Below are positions 7,960 through 15,756 of a stretch of 64,000 nucleotides of DNA, piece by piece. Numbering within the stretch: the stretch's first letter is position 1; each line of letters starts with the position of its first letter. The notes beneath the pieces are model-generated. The model saw nothing but the letters and a program-made list of their open reading frames with translations. It was not told where the DNA came from and searched no databases. The DNA is taken from NCBI RefSeq assembly GCF_021390195.1, contig NZ_CP090003.1, positions 1,662,001 to 1,726,000 on the forward strand, read 5' to 3'. A program made the translations under genes and the position numbers. The stretch is from Flagellimonas sp. CMM7. Its GTDB lineage: Bacteria > Bacteroidota > Bacteroidia > Flavobacteriales > Flavobacteriaceae.

Positions 7960-9678
7960 ATGAGTAAATTTTATTACAACGAAGAGCAGGAATCATACGA
8001 TGCCATTGTAGTGGGAACGGGCATTAGTGGTGGTTGGGCTGCTAAGGAACTATGCGAAAATGGACTAAAAACACTGGTTTTGGAACGAGGTCGTATGGTT
8101 AATCATATTACTGATTACCCCACAGCAAATCTAGACCCTTGGGATTTTCCAAACAATGGGGAATTGTCTCCAGAGAAGATTGCCAGACAGGAGAAACAAA
8201 ATAGAACAGGTTACACTGTAAAAGCTCCTCATAATTTTTGGTTTGTAGATGATATAGATCATCCCTATAATGAAACCAAGCGTTTTGATTGGATGAGAGG
8301 ATATCATGTAGGTGGACGTTCATTATTGTGGGGACGTCATAGTTACCGTTGGAGTGAAATTGATTTTGAGGCCAATAAAAAAGAAGGCGTTGCCGTTGAT
8401 TGGCCAGTACGCTACAAAGACATTGCTCCTTGGTATGATAAGGTTGAAAGTTATATAGGGGTTTCAGGAGAGTTATTGAATTTACCTCAGTTACCTGATG
8501 GGAAATTTGAACCCATGATGGAGCTCAATTGTGTGGAACAGCATGTGCGTGAAAGCGTTTCTGATCATTTTGACGGACGTGTTATTACAGCGGGTAGAGT
8601 TGCCCATATTAACAGTGATAAAAAGTTTGATGGTTTAAACCGGAGTTCTTGTAAATTTAGAAACAGATGTATTAGAGGTTGTCCTTTTGGCGCATATTTT
8701 AGCAGTAATTCTTCTACATTGCCGGCTGCTGAACGAACAGGTAATATGACTTTGCGTCCAGACTCCATAGTGCATGAAGTCATCTATGATGCAGATACAA
8801 AAAAGGCTACAGGGGTAAAAGTCATAGACCGTGTCACCAAAGAGGTTTTTGAATTTAAGGCCAAGGTAATTTTCCTTTGCGCTTCTGCTGTTGCATCCAC
8901 TTCAATTTTAATGCAATCCAAGTCCGATAGATTCCCTAACGGAATGGGTAACGATTCAGGGGAATTGGGTCATAATATTATGGACCATCATTTTAAGGCT
9001 GGTGCTAGAGGTAAAATGGATGGTTTTGATGATAAGTACTATAAAGGAAGAAAGCCTAACGGAATTTATGTTCCACGTTTCAGAAACTTGGGAGGTAATA
9101 GCAATATGAAAGACTTTACCAGAGGCTACGGGTATCAAGGCGGAGCAGGAAGAGGTGATTACGAGGCTGCCATAGCCGAAGTTTCTCATGGAAAAGAGCT
9201 TAAAGATGCTATACTTAAACCTGGAGGCTGGAATATGAACATGTTAGGTTTTGGAGAAATCTTACCTTATCATGAAAATAAAATGACCCTAGACTACGAC
9301 AAGAAAGATCAATGGGGTCTGCCTACGGTGACTTTTGATGCCGAGATAAAAGAAAATGAACTTAACATGCGCAAGGATATGCAGGAACAGGCGGCAGCAA
9401 TGCTTGAAAAGTCTGGAGTACGTGATATTGAAACCTATGATGAAACGTATGCGTTAGGCTTGGGAATACATGAAATGGGAACTGCCAGAATGGGTAGAGA
9501 TCCTAAAACTTCTGTATTAAACGGAAACAATCAAGTACATGCGGTTAAAAACGTTTATGTTACGGATGGGGCTTTTATGACATCTGCAAGTTGCGTAAAT
9601 CCCTCATTGACCTATATGGCTTTTACTGCAAGAGCTGCTAGCCATGCGGCCCAAGAACTTAAAAAAGGAAACATATAA
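7960..9678 (+). CDS. GMC family oxidoreductase (sugar/glycoside dehydrogenase, catalytic subunit)
   Basis: The 572-residue paralogue of the GMC enzyme at 494 has the same architecture: FAD motif GTGISGG near residue 20 and C-terminal His504/Asn547 pair (GIHEMGTARMG and SCVNPSLTYMA). Cys231, Cys237 and Cys241 again form C-x5-C-x3-C. Its stop codon overlaps the ATG of the small-subunit gene by one base, showing translational coupling. FAD-dependent glucose, gluconate and glucoside-3 dehydrogenases share this two-gene arrangement. The catalytic subunit lacks its own signal, so hitch-hiker Tat export with the small subunit is expected. The specific sugar is unknown; 3-dehydrogenation of glycosides is a reasonable hypothesis. 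Confidence 0.9.
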   Translation: MSKFYYNEEQESYDAIVVGTGISGGWAAKELCENGLKTLVLERGRMVNHITDYPTANLDPWDFPNNGELSPEKIARQEKQNRTGYTVKAPHNFWFVDDIDHPYNETKRFDWMRGYHVGGRSLLWGRHSYRWSEIDFEANKKEGVAVDWPVRYKDIAPWYDKVESYIGVSGELLNLPQLPDGKFEPMMELNCVEQHVRESVSDHFDGRVITAGRVAHINSDKKFDGLNRSSCKFRNRCIRGCPFGAYFSSNSSTLPAAERTGNMTLRPDSIVHEVIYDADTKKATGVKVIDRVTKEVFEFKAKVIFLCASAVASTSILMQSKSDRFPNGMGNDSGELGHNIMDHHFKAGARGKMDGFDDKYYKGRKPNGIYVPRFRNLGGNSNMKDFTRGYGYQGGAGRGDYEAAIAEVSHGKELKDAILKPGGWNMNMLGFGEILPYHENKMTLDYDKKDQWGLPTVTFDAEIKENELNMRKDMQEQAAAMLEKSGVRDIETYDETYALGLGIHEMGTARMGRDPKTSVLNGNNQVHAVKNVYVTDGAFMTSASCVNPSLTYMAFTARAASHAAQELKKGNI

Positions 9679-10328
9679 TGAAAAGAAGAGTTGCACTTAA
9701 AAATATGGGGTTGGCCTTTGGGTATACCGTTGCTGCTCCAACCCTTTTGGGAATAGTACAAAGCTGTAATAGCAAGAAAGTATTAGATTGGACTCCTGAA
9801 TTCTTTTCTAAAGATGAAGGAACCGTTTTACATACACTTGTAGATATCTTATTGCCAAAAACCGACACGCCTTCTGCTACAGAAGTAAATGTGCATATGT
9901 TCTTAGATAAATTTGCAAATGAAGTTCTTCCAAAGGAGCATCAAGATTTTTTAAAAATGGGCATGAGCAAGTTTACAGACAAAGTTTTGGCTTCAGCACA
10001 GAAAGAGTCTCTTGCAGACTTGGATGAGGAGGATTTAGAGCCTGTTTTTGCCACATATCTTAAGAAAAGAACGGATGAGGTTGAAGAAACCCATGGAAAA
10101 GCCTTAGAAGCTTACTTTATGGCTGTTGAAGAAAATGGCAGTGCTCAACTAGACGATGAAATCTCATGTTTCAGTTTTGCTAACTCGCTACGTGATCTTT
10201 CAATCTGGTCTTATAAGACCTCCGAATATGTAGGTGAAGAAGTTTTAGCTTATCTCCCTGTTCCAGGTGAATATATAGGTTGTGAAGATGAACAAACATT
10301 GACCCAAGGTAAGGCTTGGTCATTATAA
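9678..10328 (+). CDS. Gluconate 2-dehydrogenase subunit 3 family protein (Tat-exported small subunit)
   Basis: The 216-residue protein has a Tat-type N-terminus (MKRRVALKNMGLAFG) ending in a possible lipobox (VQSC). The small-subunit domain shows LHTLVDILLPKTDTPSATEV near residue 60 and IWSYKTSEYVGEEVLAYLPVPGEY near the C-terminus. In known FAD sugar dehydrogenases this subunit carries the export signal for the GMC catalytic chain. The ATG overlaps the GMC stop codon (TAATG), and a clear rho-independent terminator follows about 20 bases after its stop. No cytochrome c subunit gene is adjacent, so the electron acceptor must be encoded elsewhere or be a quinone. Confidence 0.88.
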   Translation: MKRRVALKNMGLAFGYTVAAPTLLGIVQSCNSKKVLDWTPEFFSKDEGTVLHTLVDILLPKTDTPSATEVNVHMFLDKFANEVLPKEHQDFLKMGMSKFTDKVLASAQKESLADLDEEDLEPVFATYLKKRTDEVEETHGKALEAYFMAVEENGSAQLDDEISCFSFANSLRDLSIWSYKTSEYVGEEVLAYLPVPGEYIGCEDEQTLTQGKAWSL

Positions 10329-10347
10329 AACATCCAACAATAATTAT

Positions 10348-10377
10348 AAAAAAGCCCCTTTAAAAGGGGCTTTTTTA
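10348..10377 (+). terminator. Rho-independent terminator of the GMC operon
   Basis: The stem GCCCCTTT / AAAAGGGGC is flanked by an A-run upstream and TTTTTT downstream. It lies about 20 bases past the small-subunit stop codon. The flanking A and T runs would allow function on either strand. Confidence 0.88.
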
Positions 10378-10393
10378 TTAAATCTCTAGTTCA

Positions 10394-10443
10394 GAAAAAT
10401 ACCCCGGAAGTTGTTCTTTGTGGGGTGAACTTCTCCGAGGTAT
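10394..10443 (-). terminator. Probable terminator of the nrdB-nrdA operon
   Basis: Read on the minus strand, an imperfect stem (ATACCTCGGAGAAGTT with AACTTCCGGGGTAT) is followed by TTTTTC. It lies some 45 bases beyond the nrdA stop codon. The two-base bulge makes it weaker than a perfect stem. Confidence 0.65.
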
Positions 10444-10486
10444 CTATTTAATAAACACTATCACATACTGATAAGTTCAGTACAAA

Positions 10487-12964
10487 CTATGATCCACACA
10501 TTAAGCAGTCATCGTCTGCTTGGCCCTCTTTGGCCCGTGCAATCATCTCTTTCATTTCTTCAGCGGTCATCGGTTGAATATCCACTTCTTGTTGGCTTGC
10601 CGATGTAGTTTCTACCTTAAGTGCTTCTGCCCCTCCTGGCGTTGCTGCTATAACTTCTGCTTCTGCAGCCACACTAACAGGAACTTCCTTCTTTTTGGTA
10701 TTGTCCAAGGTGAATTTAATTGCGTCTACGGCCGCCTTGGTTCTTAGGTAGTACATTCCTGTTTTAAGTCCACTTTTCCATGCATAGAAGTGCATAGAAG
10801 TCAGCTTAGAGTAATTAGCATTTTCCATGAACAGGTTCAAAGACTGACTTTGATCAATAAAATAGCCACGTTGTCTGCTCATATCAATAATATCCTTCAT
10901 GCTAAGCTCCCAAACTGTCTTGTACAGTTCTCTAATGTCTTGTGGGATGGTTTCTATATGTTGAATAGACCCGTTAGCACGCATCAATTCTTGCTTCATG
11001 TTTTCGTTCCAAAGACCCAAGCTTACTAAATCTTCCAACAGATGCTTGTTTACAACGATAAACTCCCCTGAAAGTACTCTTCGAGTATAAATGTTGGACG
11101 TATATGGTTCAAAACATTCATTATTCCCAAGTATTTGAGAAGTAGATGCTGTTGGCATTGGTGCCACCAATAAAGAGTTACGAACGCCGTTTTTCTTCAC
11201 TTCTTTTCTCAATTTGGCCCAATCCCAACGTCCAGAAAGTTCTTCGTCTTTAACGCCCCAAAGATTGTGTTGAAACTCTCCTTGTTCAATGGGAGAGCCT
11301 TTATATGATGAGTACGGCCCTTCCTCTTTCGCTTGTTCCATAGAAGCGGTAACGGCTGCAAAGTATAGGGTCTCAAATATCTCTTGATTCAATTTCTTAG
11401 CTTCATCACTGGTGAATGGCAAGCGCAACATGATAAACGCGTCCGCCAAGCCCTGTACTCCAAGACCAATAGGTCTATGGCGCATATTGGAATTTTCAGC
11501 TTCTTTAACTGGGTAGTAGTTTCTGTCTATTACCTTGTTGAGATTCTTGGTAACTCTTTTTGTAACCTTGAACAATTCTTTGTGGTCAAACTCCCCATTT
11601 TTTATAAACATTGGTAAAGCTATAGAGGCCAGGTTACATACTGCTACTTCATCTGGAGAGGTATACTCTAAAATCTCTGTACATAGATTTGAAGAACGAA
11701 TGGTTCCTAAATTCTTCTGATTGCTCTTACGGTTGGCAGCATCCTTGTACAACATATATGGTGTGCCTGTTTCAATCTGAGATTCTAATATTTTCTCCCA
11801 AAGATCTCGAGCTTTTACCGTTTTACGTCCTTTGCCTTCAGCTTCGTATTGCAAATACAGTTTCTCAAACTCTTCACTGTGATTTGTAAAAAGTCCTGGG
11901 CATTCGTTGGGACACATTAATGTCCATTCTTCATTCGCTTCTACCCTTTTCATGAAAAGGTCAGAAATCCACATGGCATAAAATAAATCCCGTGCACGCA
12001 TTTCTTCTTTTCCATGATTCTTTTTCAAGTCAAGAAACTCGTAGATATCTGCATGCCACGGCTCCATATAGATTGCAAAACTTCCTTTACGTTTTCCTCC
12101 ACCTTGATCCACATATCTGGCAGTATCATTAAAAACTTGAAGCATCGGTACAATTCCGTTAGAAGTGCCATTAGTACCAGCGATATAAGATCCCGTAGCT
12201 CGTACATTGTGGATAGATAGTCCTATACCGCCAGCAGATTGCGAAATTTTAGCCGTTTGCTTCAAGGTATCATAAATACCATCTATACTGTCATCTTTCA
12301 TTGCTAAAAGAAAGCAAGAAGACATTTGTGGTTTAGGTGTCCCTGAATTGAATAAGGTAGGCGTAGCATGAGTGAAGTATTTCTTCGACATCAACTCATA
12401 CGTTTCTATTGCAGCATCCAAATCGTTTAAATGAATACCTATAGAAACACGCATCAGCATATGTTGCGGGCGCTCTGCTATTTTCCCGTTCAGCTTTAAC
12501 AAATATGAACGTTCCAATGTTTTAAAACCGAAGTAATCGTAGCCAAAATCACGGTTATAAATAATTGTCGAATCCAATTTTTCCGAGTTCTCAGAAATCA
12601 CTGCATAAACCTCATCCGATAGAAGCGGTGCTTTTTTACCGGTTCTGGGGTTTACGTATTCATACAAATCCTTCATGGTTTCTGAGAAGGATTTTTTGGT
12701 GTTCTTATGCAGGTTGGAAACTGAAATACGAGCTGCCAGCTTTGCATAATCTGGATGCGTAGTAGTCATGGTTGCAGCAATCTCTGCTGCTAAATTGTCC
12801 AGTTCAGATGTAGTTACACCATCATAAAGCCCCTCTATGACACGCATAGCAACTTTTAGTGGATCTACCAGCCCGTTAAGGCCATAACACAATTTTCTTA
12901 CTCTGGCCGTGATCTTATCGAACATGATCAGCTCTTTTCTTCCATCTCTTTTTACTACATACAT
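10487..12964 (-). CDS. nrdA: Ribonucleoside-diphosphate reductase, alpha (large) subunit, class Ia
   Basis: The 825-residue enzyme reduces ribonucleoside diphosphates to deoxy forms. An N-terminal ATP-cone ([20 protein letters not shown]) precedes the catalytic barrel. The thiyl and redox residues are visible as Cys217 (SSCFLL), Cys428 and Glu430 (NLCTEI) and Cys443 (AVCNLAS). The C-terminal swinging arm ends DCLMCGS, the shuttle cysteine pair found in eukaryotic R1. Colinearity with human RRM1 is striking along the whole length; an extra Ala/Glu-rich linker of about 60 residues precedes the tail. It is downstream of nrdB on the same strand, separated by 136 bases containing a perfect hairpin. 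Confidence 0.97.
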   Translation of the reverse strand: MYVVKRDGRKELIMFDKITARVRKLCYGLNGLVDPLKVAMRVIEGLYDGVTTSELDNLAAEIAATMTTTHPDYAKLAARISVSNLHKNTKKSFSETMKDLYEYVNPRTGKKAPLLSDEVYAVISENSEKLDSTIIYNRDFGYDYFGFKTLERSYLLKLNGKIAERPQHMLMRVSIGIHLNDLDAAIETYELMSKKYFTHATPTLFNSGTPKPQMSSCFLLAMKDDSIDGIYDTLKQTAKISQSAGGIGLSIHNVRATGSYIAGTNGTSNGIVPMLQVFNDTARYVDQGGGKRKGSFAIYMEPWHADIYEFLDLKKNHGKEEMRARDLFYAMWISDLFMKRVEANEEWTLMCPNECPGLFTNHSEEFEKLYLQYEAEGKGRKTVKARDLWEKILESQIETGTPYMLYKDAANRKSNQKNLGTIRSSNLCTEILEYTSPDEVAVCNLASIALPMFIKNGEFDHKELFKVTKRVTKNLNKVIDRNYYPVKEAENSNMRHRPIGLGVQGLADAFIMLRLPFTSDEAKKLNQEIFETLYFAAVTASMEQAKEEGPYSSYKGSPIEQGEFQHNLWGVKDEELSGRWDWAKLRKEVKKNGVRNSLLVAPMPTASTSQILGNNECFEPYTSNIYTRRVLSGEFIVVNKHLLEDLVSLGLWNENMKQELMRANGSIQHIETIPQDIRELYKTVWELSMKDIIDMSRQRGYFIDQSQSLNLFMENANYSKLTSMHFYAWKSGLKTGMYYLRTKAAVDAIKFTLDNTKKKEVPVSVAAEAEVIAATPGGAEALKVETTSASQQEVDIQPMTAEEMKEMIARAKEGQADDDCLMCGS

Positions 12965-13059
12965 GTGGCTACTATTATTTTAAATGATACGTTTGTTGGT
13001 TATACCAGCATACACTTTAATTGCGTTGGAAAATTCCAGCACGCTTAGGTTAAGATCAA

Positions 13060-13084
13060 GAAAACACTAGGGGATAGTGTTTTC
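13060..13084 (-). other. Perfect hairpin in the nrdB-nrdA intergenic gap
   Basis: A 10-bp stem (GAAAACACTA / TAGTGTTTTC) closes a 5-base loop 17 bases past the nrdB stop codon. On the minus strand the right arm itself supplies TTTT but is followed by CTTG, not a longer U-run. It could be a partial terminator or a processing site that sets the nrdB:nrdA ratio. Both readings are inference. Confidence 0.5.
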
Positions 13085-13100
13085 GTAAAGGTTGGTCAAT

Positions 13101-14087
13101 CTAAAAATCAGCGTCGAAACTGATTTTTTGTGAATCTTCATCTTTTTCTTTATTAAGAACACCTGCCTTTTGATATTCAGACACGCGCTTTTCAAAGAAA
13201 TTGGTCTTGCCCTGAAGTGAAATCATATCCATGAAATCAAATGGGTTGGTAGCGTTGTATACTTTTTCGCATTCTAATTCTACCAATAATCTATCGGTTA
13301 CAAACTCCAAGTATTGTGTCATCAATTTAGAGTTCATTCCAATAAGACTTGCCGGAAGTGACTCGGTAATAAATTCCCTTTCTATGTTAAGAGCATCTGT
13401 TAAAATTGCAGTAATCCGCTCTTTAGGAACTTTATTGATCAGGTGTTTGTTGTGTAAATGAACCGCATAGTCACAGTGCATGCCCTCATCCCTAGATATT
13501 AACTCGTTAGAGAATGTAAGTCCAGGCATTAAGCCCCTCTTCTTTAACCAAAAAATAGAGCAGAAAGCGCCAGAAAAGAAAATTCCCTCAACCGCTGCAA
13601 AGGCGATCAATCTTTCTGCAAAACTGGGAGACTCAATCCAATTTAATGCCCAATCCGCCTTCTTTTTAATTGCAGGAAAGTTCTCAATGGCCTTGAACAG
13701 CACATTTTTCTCCTTTTCATCTTTCACATACGTATCAATCAGCAAAGAATACGTTTCTGAATGAATGTTCTCCATCATAATCTGAAATCCGTAGAAAAAC
13801 TTTGCTTCCGCGTATTGAACTTCACTTACAAAATTCTCTGCCAAATTCTCGTTCACAATACCATCAGATGCAGCAAAAAAAGCAAGGATGTGCTTTATAA
13901 AATAACGTTCATCATCATTCAATTTATTGTTCCAATCCGTCAAATCTTCATGAAGATCTATTTCTTCGGCAGTCCAAAAACAAGCCTCGCATTTTTTGTA
14001 CCATTCCCAAAGGTCATCATGCTTAATTGGAAAAATTACAAATCTATCTTCATTTTCTTCTAATATGGGCTCAATGGCTGTTGACAT
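13101..14087 (-). CDS. nrdB: Ribonucleoside-diphosphate reductase, beta (radical) subunit, class Ia
   Basis: The 328-residue R2 subunit houses the diiron-tyrosyl radical cofactor. By alignment with mouse R2, the ligands are Asp75 (AASDGIV), Glu106 and His109 (MENIHSE), Glu167 (VEGIFFSG), and Glu201 and His204 (RDEGMH); the radical tyrosine is Tyr113. FYGFQI and the C-terminal FDADF match eukaryotic R2, whose last residues dock onto R1. It is the first gene of the nrdB-nrdA operon. Upstream lies about 250 bases with no evident gene, where the operon promoter should sit. No thioredoxin or glutaredoxin gene is adjacent. Confidence 0.97.
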   Translation of the reverse strand: MSTAIEPILEENEDRFVIFPIKHDDLWEWYKKCEACFWTAEEIDLHEDLTDWNNKLNDDERYFIKHILAFFAASDGIVNENLAENFVSEVQYAEAKFFYGFQIMMENIHSETYSLLIDTYVKDEKEKNVLFKAIENFPAIKKKADWALNWIESPSFAERLIAFAAVEGIFFSGAFCSIFWLKKRGLMPGLTFSNELISRDEGMHCDYAVHLHNKHLINKVPKERITAILTDALNIEREFITESLPASLIGMNSKLMTQYLEFVTDRLLVELECEKVYNATNPFDFMDMISLQGKTNFFEKRVSEYQKAGVLNKEKDEDSQKISFDADF

Positions 14088-14303
14088 ACGTACTTGTTAC
14101 AATGTTTATAATTTGGAAAGGAAATTTCCTTGTGAACAGGGCAAACAAAGATTCAAAAATGTAACCAGATTGTAAAGTTTGTTTTATCAAAACCAATGTA
14201 AAGTTTTTAACACAACATGTTGAAATCTAGGTTCGCAAGTGATGTTGATTGGGCTGCTGGGATTACGGTCTTGGTGAAGTTTTTTTGTCAAGATTCAACA
14301 ATA
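14088..14303. other. Intergenic region upstream of nrdB, no gene seen
   Basis: No coding frame with convincing features was found. The segment must contain the nrdB-nrdA promoter reading leftward. I could not identify a convincing NrdR box or phylum-type promoter pair by eye. A small palindrome (GGAAATTTCC) lies near 14120. Confidence 0.4.
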
Positions 14304-14347
14304 ACAAAAAAGACCAAAAAGTATATTGTAATATACTTTTTGGTCTT
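14304..14347 (-). terminator. Perfect 18-bp terminator hairpin with U-run
   Basis: AAGACCAAAAAGTATATT at 14310-14327 is the exact reverse complement of 14330-14347, with only GT between. Read on the minus strand it is followed by a T-run (TTTTTTGTT) and begins at the TAA stop codon of the interrupted frame ending at 14346. This is a textbook rho-independent terminator for the minus-strand gene. Confidence 0.85.
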
Positions 14348-14717
14348 AATTATTTATGAAAATTGCGCTTAAAGCCACTTTATTGAATTCATTACCAAAC
14401 AGTACGGCCACTTTCAGCTTTAACCTTGGAATGCACTTTAATCTTAGGTAGTTCCCCCGAAACCCAAAACCAAAATTCAGAACCTTAGTATAGCCGAAGA
14501 TTTTATTTTGCAAGCAGTTTCTAAAATCAAGAGGTTGGTTGCTCGGCCGTACATTTGTTTGTTGGTAATGTATATGAACTTGTTCTGTTGAAACCTTCTA
14601 GTCTACATTGACGACTTTGTCCCAATCTGACTGCATTTTTAGTTCCTTACTCTCTAACACAGCAGCGAATATTAGAGTAAATATCAAAATCACGAATAAT
14701 ACAACACACTTTTTCAT
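14346..14717 (-). pseudogene. Small secreted/membrane protein gene interrupted by an in-frame amber codon
   Basis: A minus-strand frame opens at the ATG at 14717 with MKKCVVLFVILIFTLIFAAV, a signal peptide or membrane helix. It runs 39 codons to a TAG at 14598-14600. The same frame then stays open for 83 more codons to a TAA at 14346, which coincides with the start of a perfect terminator hairpin. That coincidence suggests the original gene had 123 codons and was cut by a nonsense mutation. Alternatives are a genuine 39-residue peptide with a long 3' UTR, amber readthrough, or a sequencing error. I recognise no family in either half, and no paralogue is visible in the window. Confidence 0.5.
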
Positions 14718-15006
14718 TGTAAAATCATTAAGGTTGTTTCTTAATTTTTGATAGAGCCAAATTATAAAAGAAAAAGCTCCGCAGGGCCTAGTATGTATAA
14801 TCGGTTACATTTTATGTATAAATGGTTTTTGGCCTTTTTGGCCCTTTATAGGGTAACAAGAATAAACAGCTGCCACTTAGGTGAAGTTCTTCAAAATCTC
14901 ATTACGTTCCTTTTTTTACCAATTATAAGCGTTAAATGTCCATTAGCACATATTTTTAAATACCTTATACAGAATAGTCCTAAATTTGGATTTGATAATC
15001 TAAGGA
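14718..15006. other. Intergenic region upstream of the LytTR regulator
   Basis: This 289-base divergent gap has no convincing gene; a 94-codon plus-strand frame through it lacks family features and overlaps the regulator start. It contains TATGTATAA twice (near 14791 and 14814), the small palindrome GGCCTTTTTGGCC at 14831-14843, and a promoter-like TAAATTTG close to the regulator start. Confidence 0.4.
14981..14988 (+). promoter_or_regulatory. Candidate -7 element (TAAATTTG) for the LytTR/LytS operon
   Basis: The sequence matches the Bacteroidota -7 consensus TAnnTTTG, 18 bases before the ATG at 15007. I see no good TTG -33 box at the expected spacing, so this rests on one element. Confidence 0.4.
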
Positions 15007-15741
15007 ATGTTAGAAGCAGTTATTGTAGATGATGAGGTAAAGGCTTTACAAAGCTTAAGTTGGGAATTGACCAACCTGAGCGATGAAGTTGACATAATTG
15101 CGTCTTTCACAGATGCACATGAAGCCTTGGACTATCTTGAGCGAAATACACCAGATTGTCTCTTTTTAGACATTGAAATGCCGGCAATGGATGGTTTTCA
15201 GTTTATTAAGAATTTGAAAAACAAAGATTTTCCTGTTGTTATTACCACGGCTTATAATCAATATGCGCTTCAGGCTTTAAAGAATGAGGCCATTGACTAT
15301 TTGTTAAAACCCATTGATACTGATGACCTTCAGGTAACCATTTCTAAAATAAAAAAGTACAACACCAAAAATTTGACCATAGACAAGTTGGAGAAAATTT
15401 TGTTGAACTTTAATGCGGAATCCCATAGTAAAAAGATAACAATAAACACCGATGGAAAGTTATTGTTCTTGAATAGTGATGATATACTTTATGCGGAATC
15501 CGATGGAAACTACAGTACTATATTTCTAAGCGATGGTCAAAAAATCCTATTAACAAAAAAGCTCAAGGAGGTAAATAATTTATTACCGGATAATAGCTTT
15601 TTTAGAATACACAATTCATATATTATCAATTTAAACAAGATAAAAGAGTTTCTAAAAACAGATGGCTATGTGGTTTTGGAATCCAACCATAAAATTCCTG
15701 TCTCTAGACAAAAAAAATCTGATTTTTTGGATATGCTATAA
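15007..15741 (+). CDS. LytTR family response regulator
   Basis: The 244-residue protein has an N-terminal receiver domain with acidic pair Asp8/Asp9, phospho-acceptor Asp55 (CLFLDIEMP) and Lys101 (LLKPID). A LytTR DNA-binding domain spans roughly residues 140-240 (ILYAESDGNYSTIFL and FFRIHNSYIINLNKI). It acts as a transcription factor controlled by the histidine kinase 15 bases downstream, with which it forms an operon. Target genes are not evident from the window; the nearest divergent gene is the interrupted small gene at 14346-14717. Confidence 0.93.
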   Translation: MLEAVIVDDEVKALQSLSWELTNLSDEVDIIASFTDAHEALDYLERNTPDCLFLDIEMPAMDGFQFIKNLKNKDFPVVITTAYNQYALQALKNEAIDYLLKPIDTDDLQVTISKIKKYNTKNLTIDKLEKILLNFNAESHSKKITINTDGKLLFLNSDDILYAESDGNYSTIFLSDGQKILLTKKLKEVNNLLPDNSFFRIHNSYIINLNKIKEFLKTDGYVVLESNHKIPVSRQKKSDFLDML

Positions 15742-15756
15742 CTTCCCAAGACACCT

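Noticed and set aside
14748..15032. A 94-codon plus-strand frame across the gap upstream of the LytTR regulator
   Set aside because: It overlaps the regulator start, is rich in random-looking residues, and lies in a promoter-containing gap.
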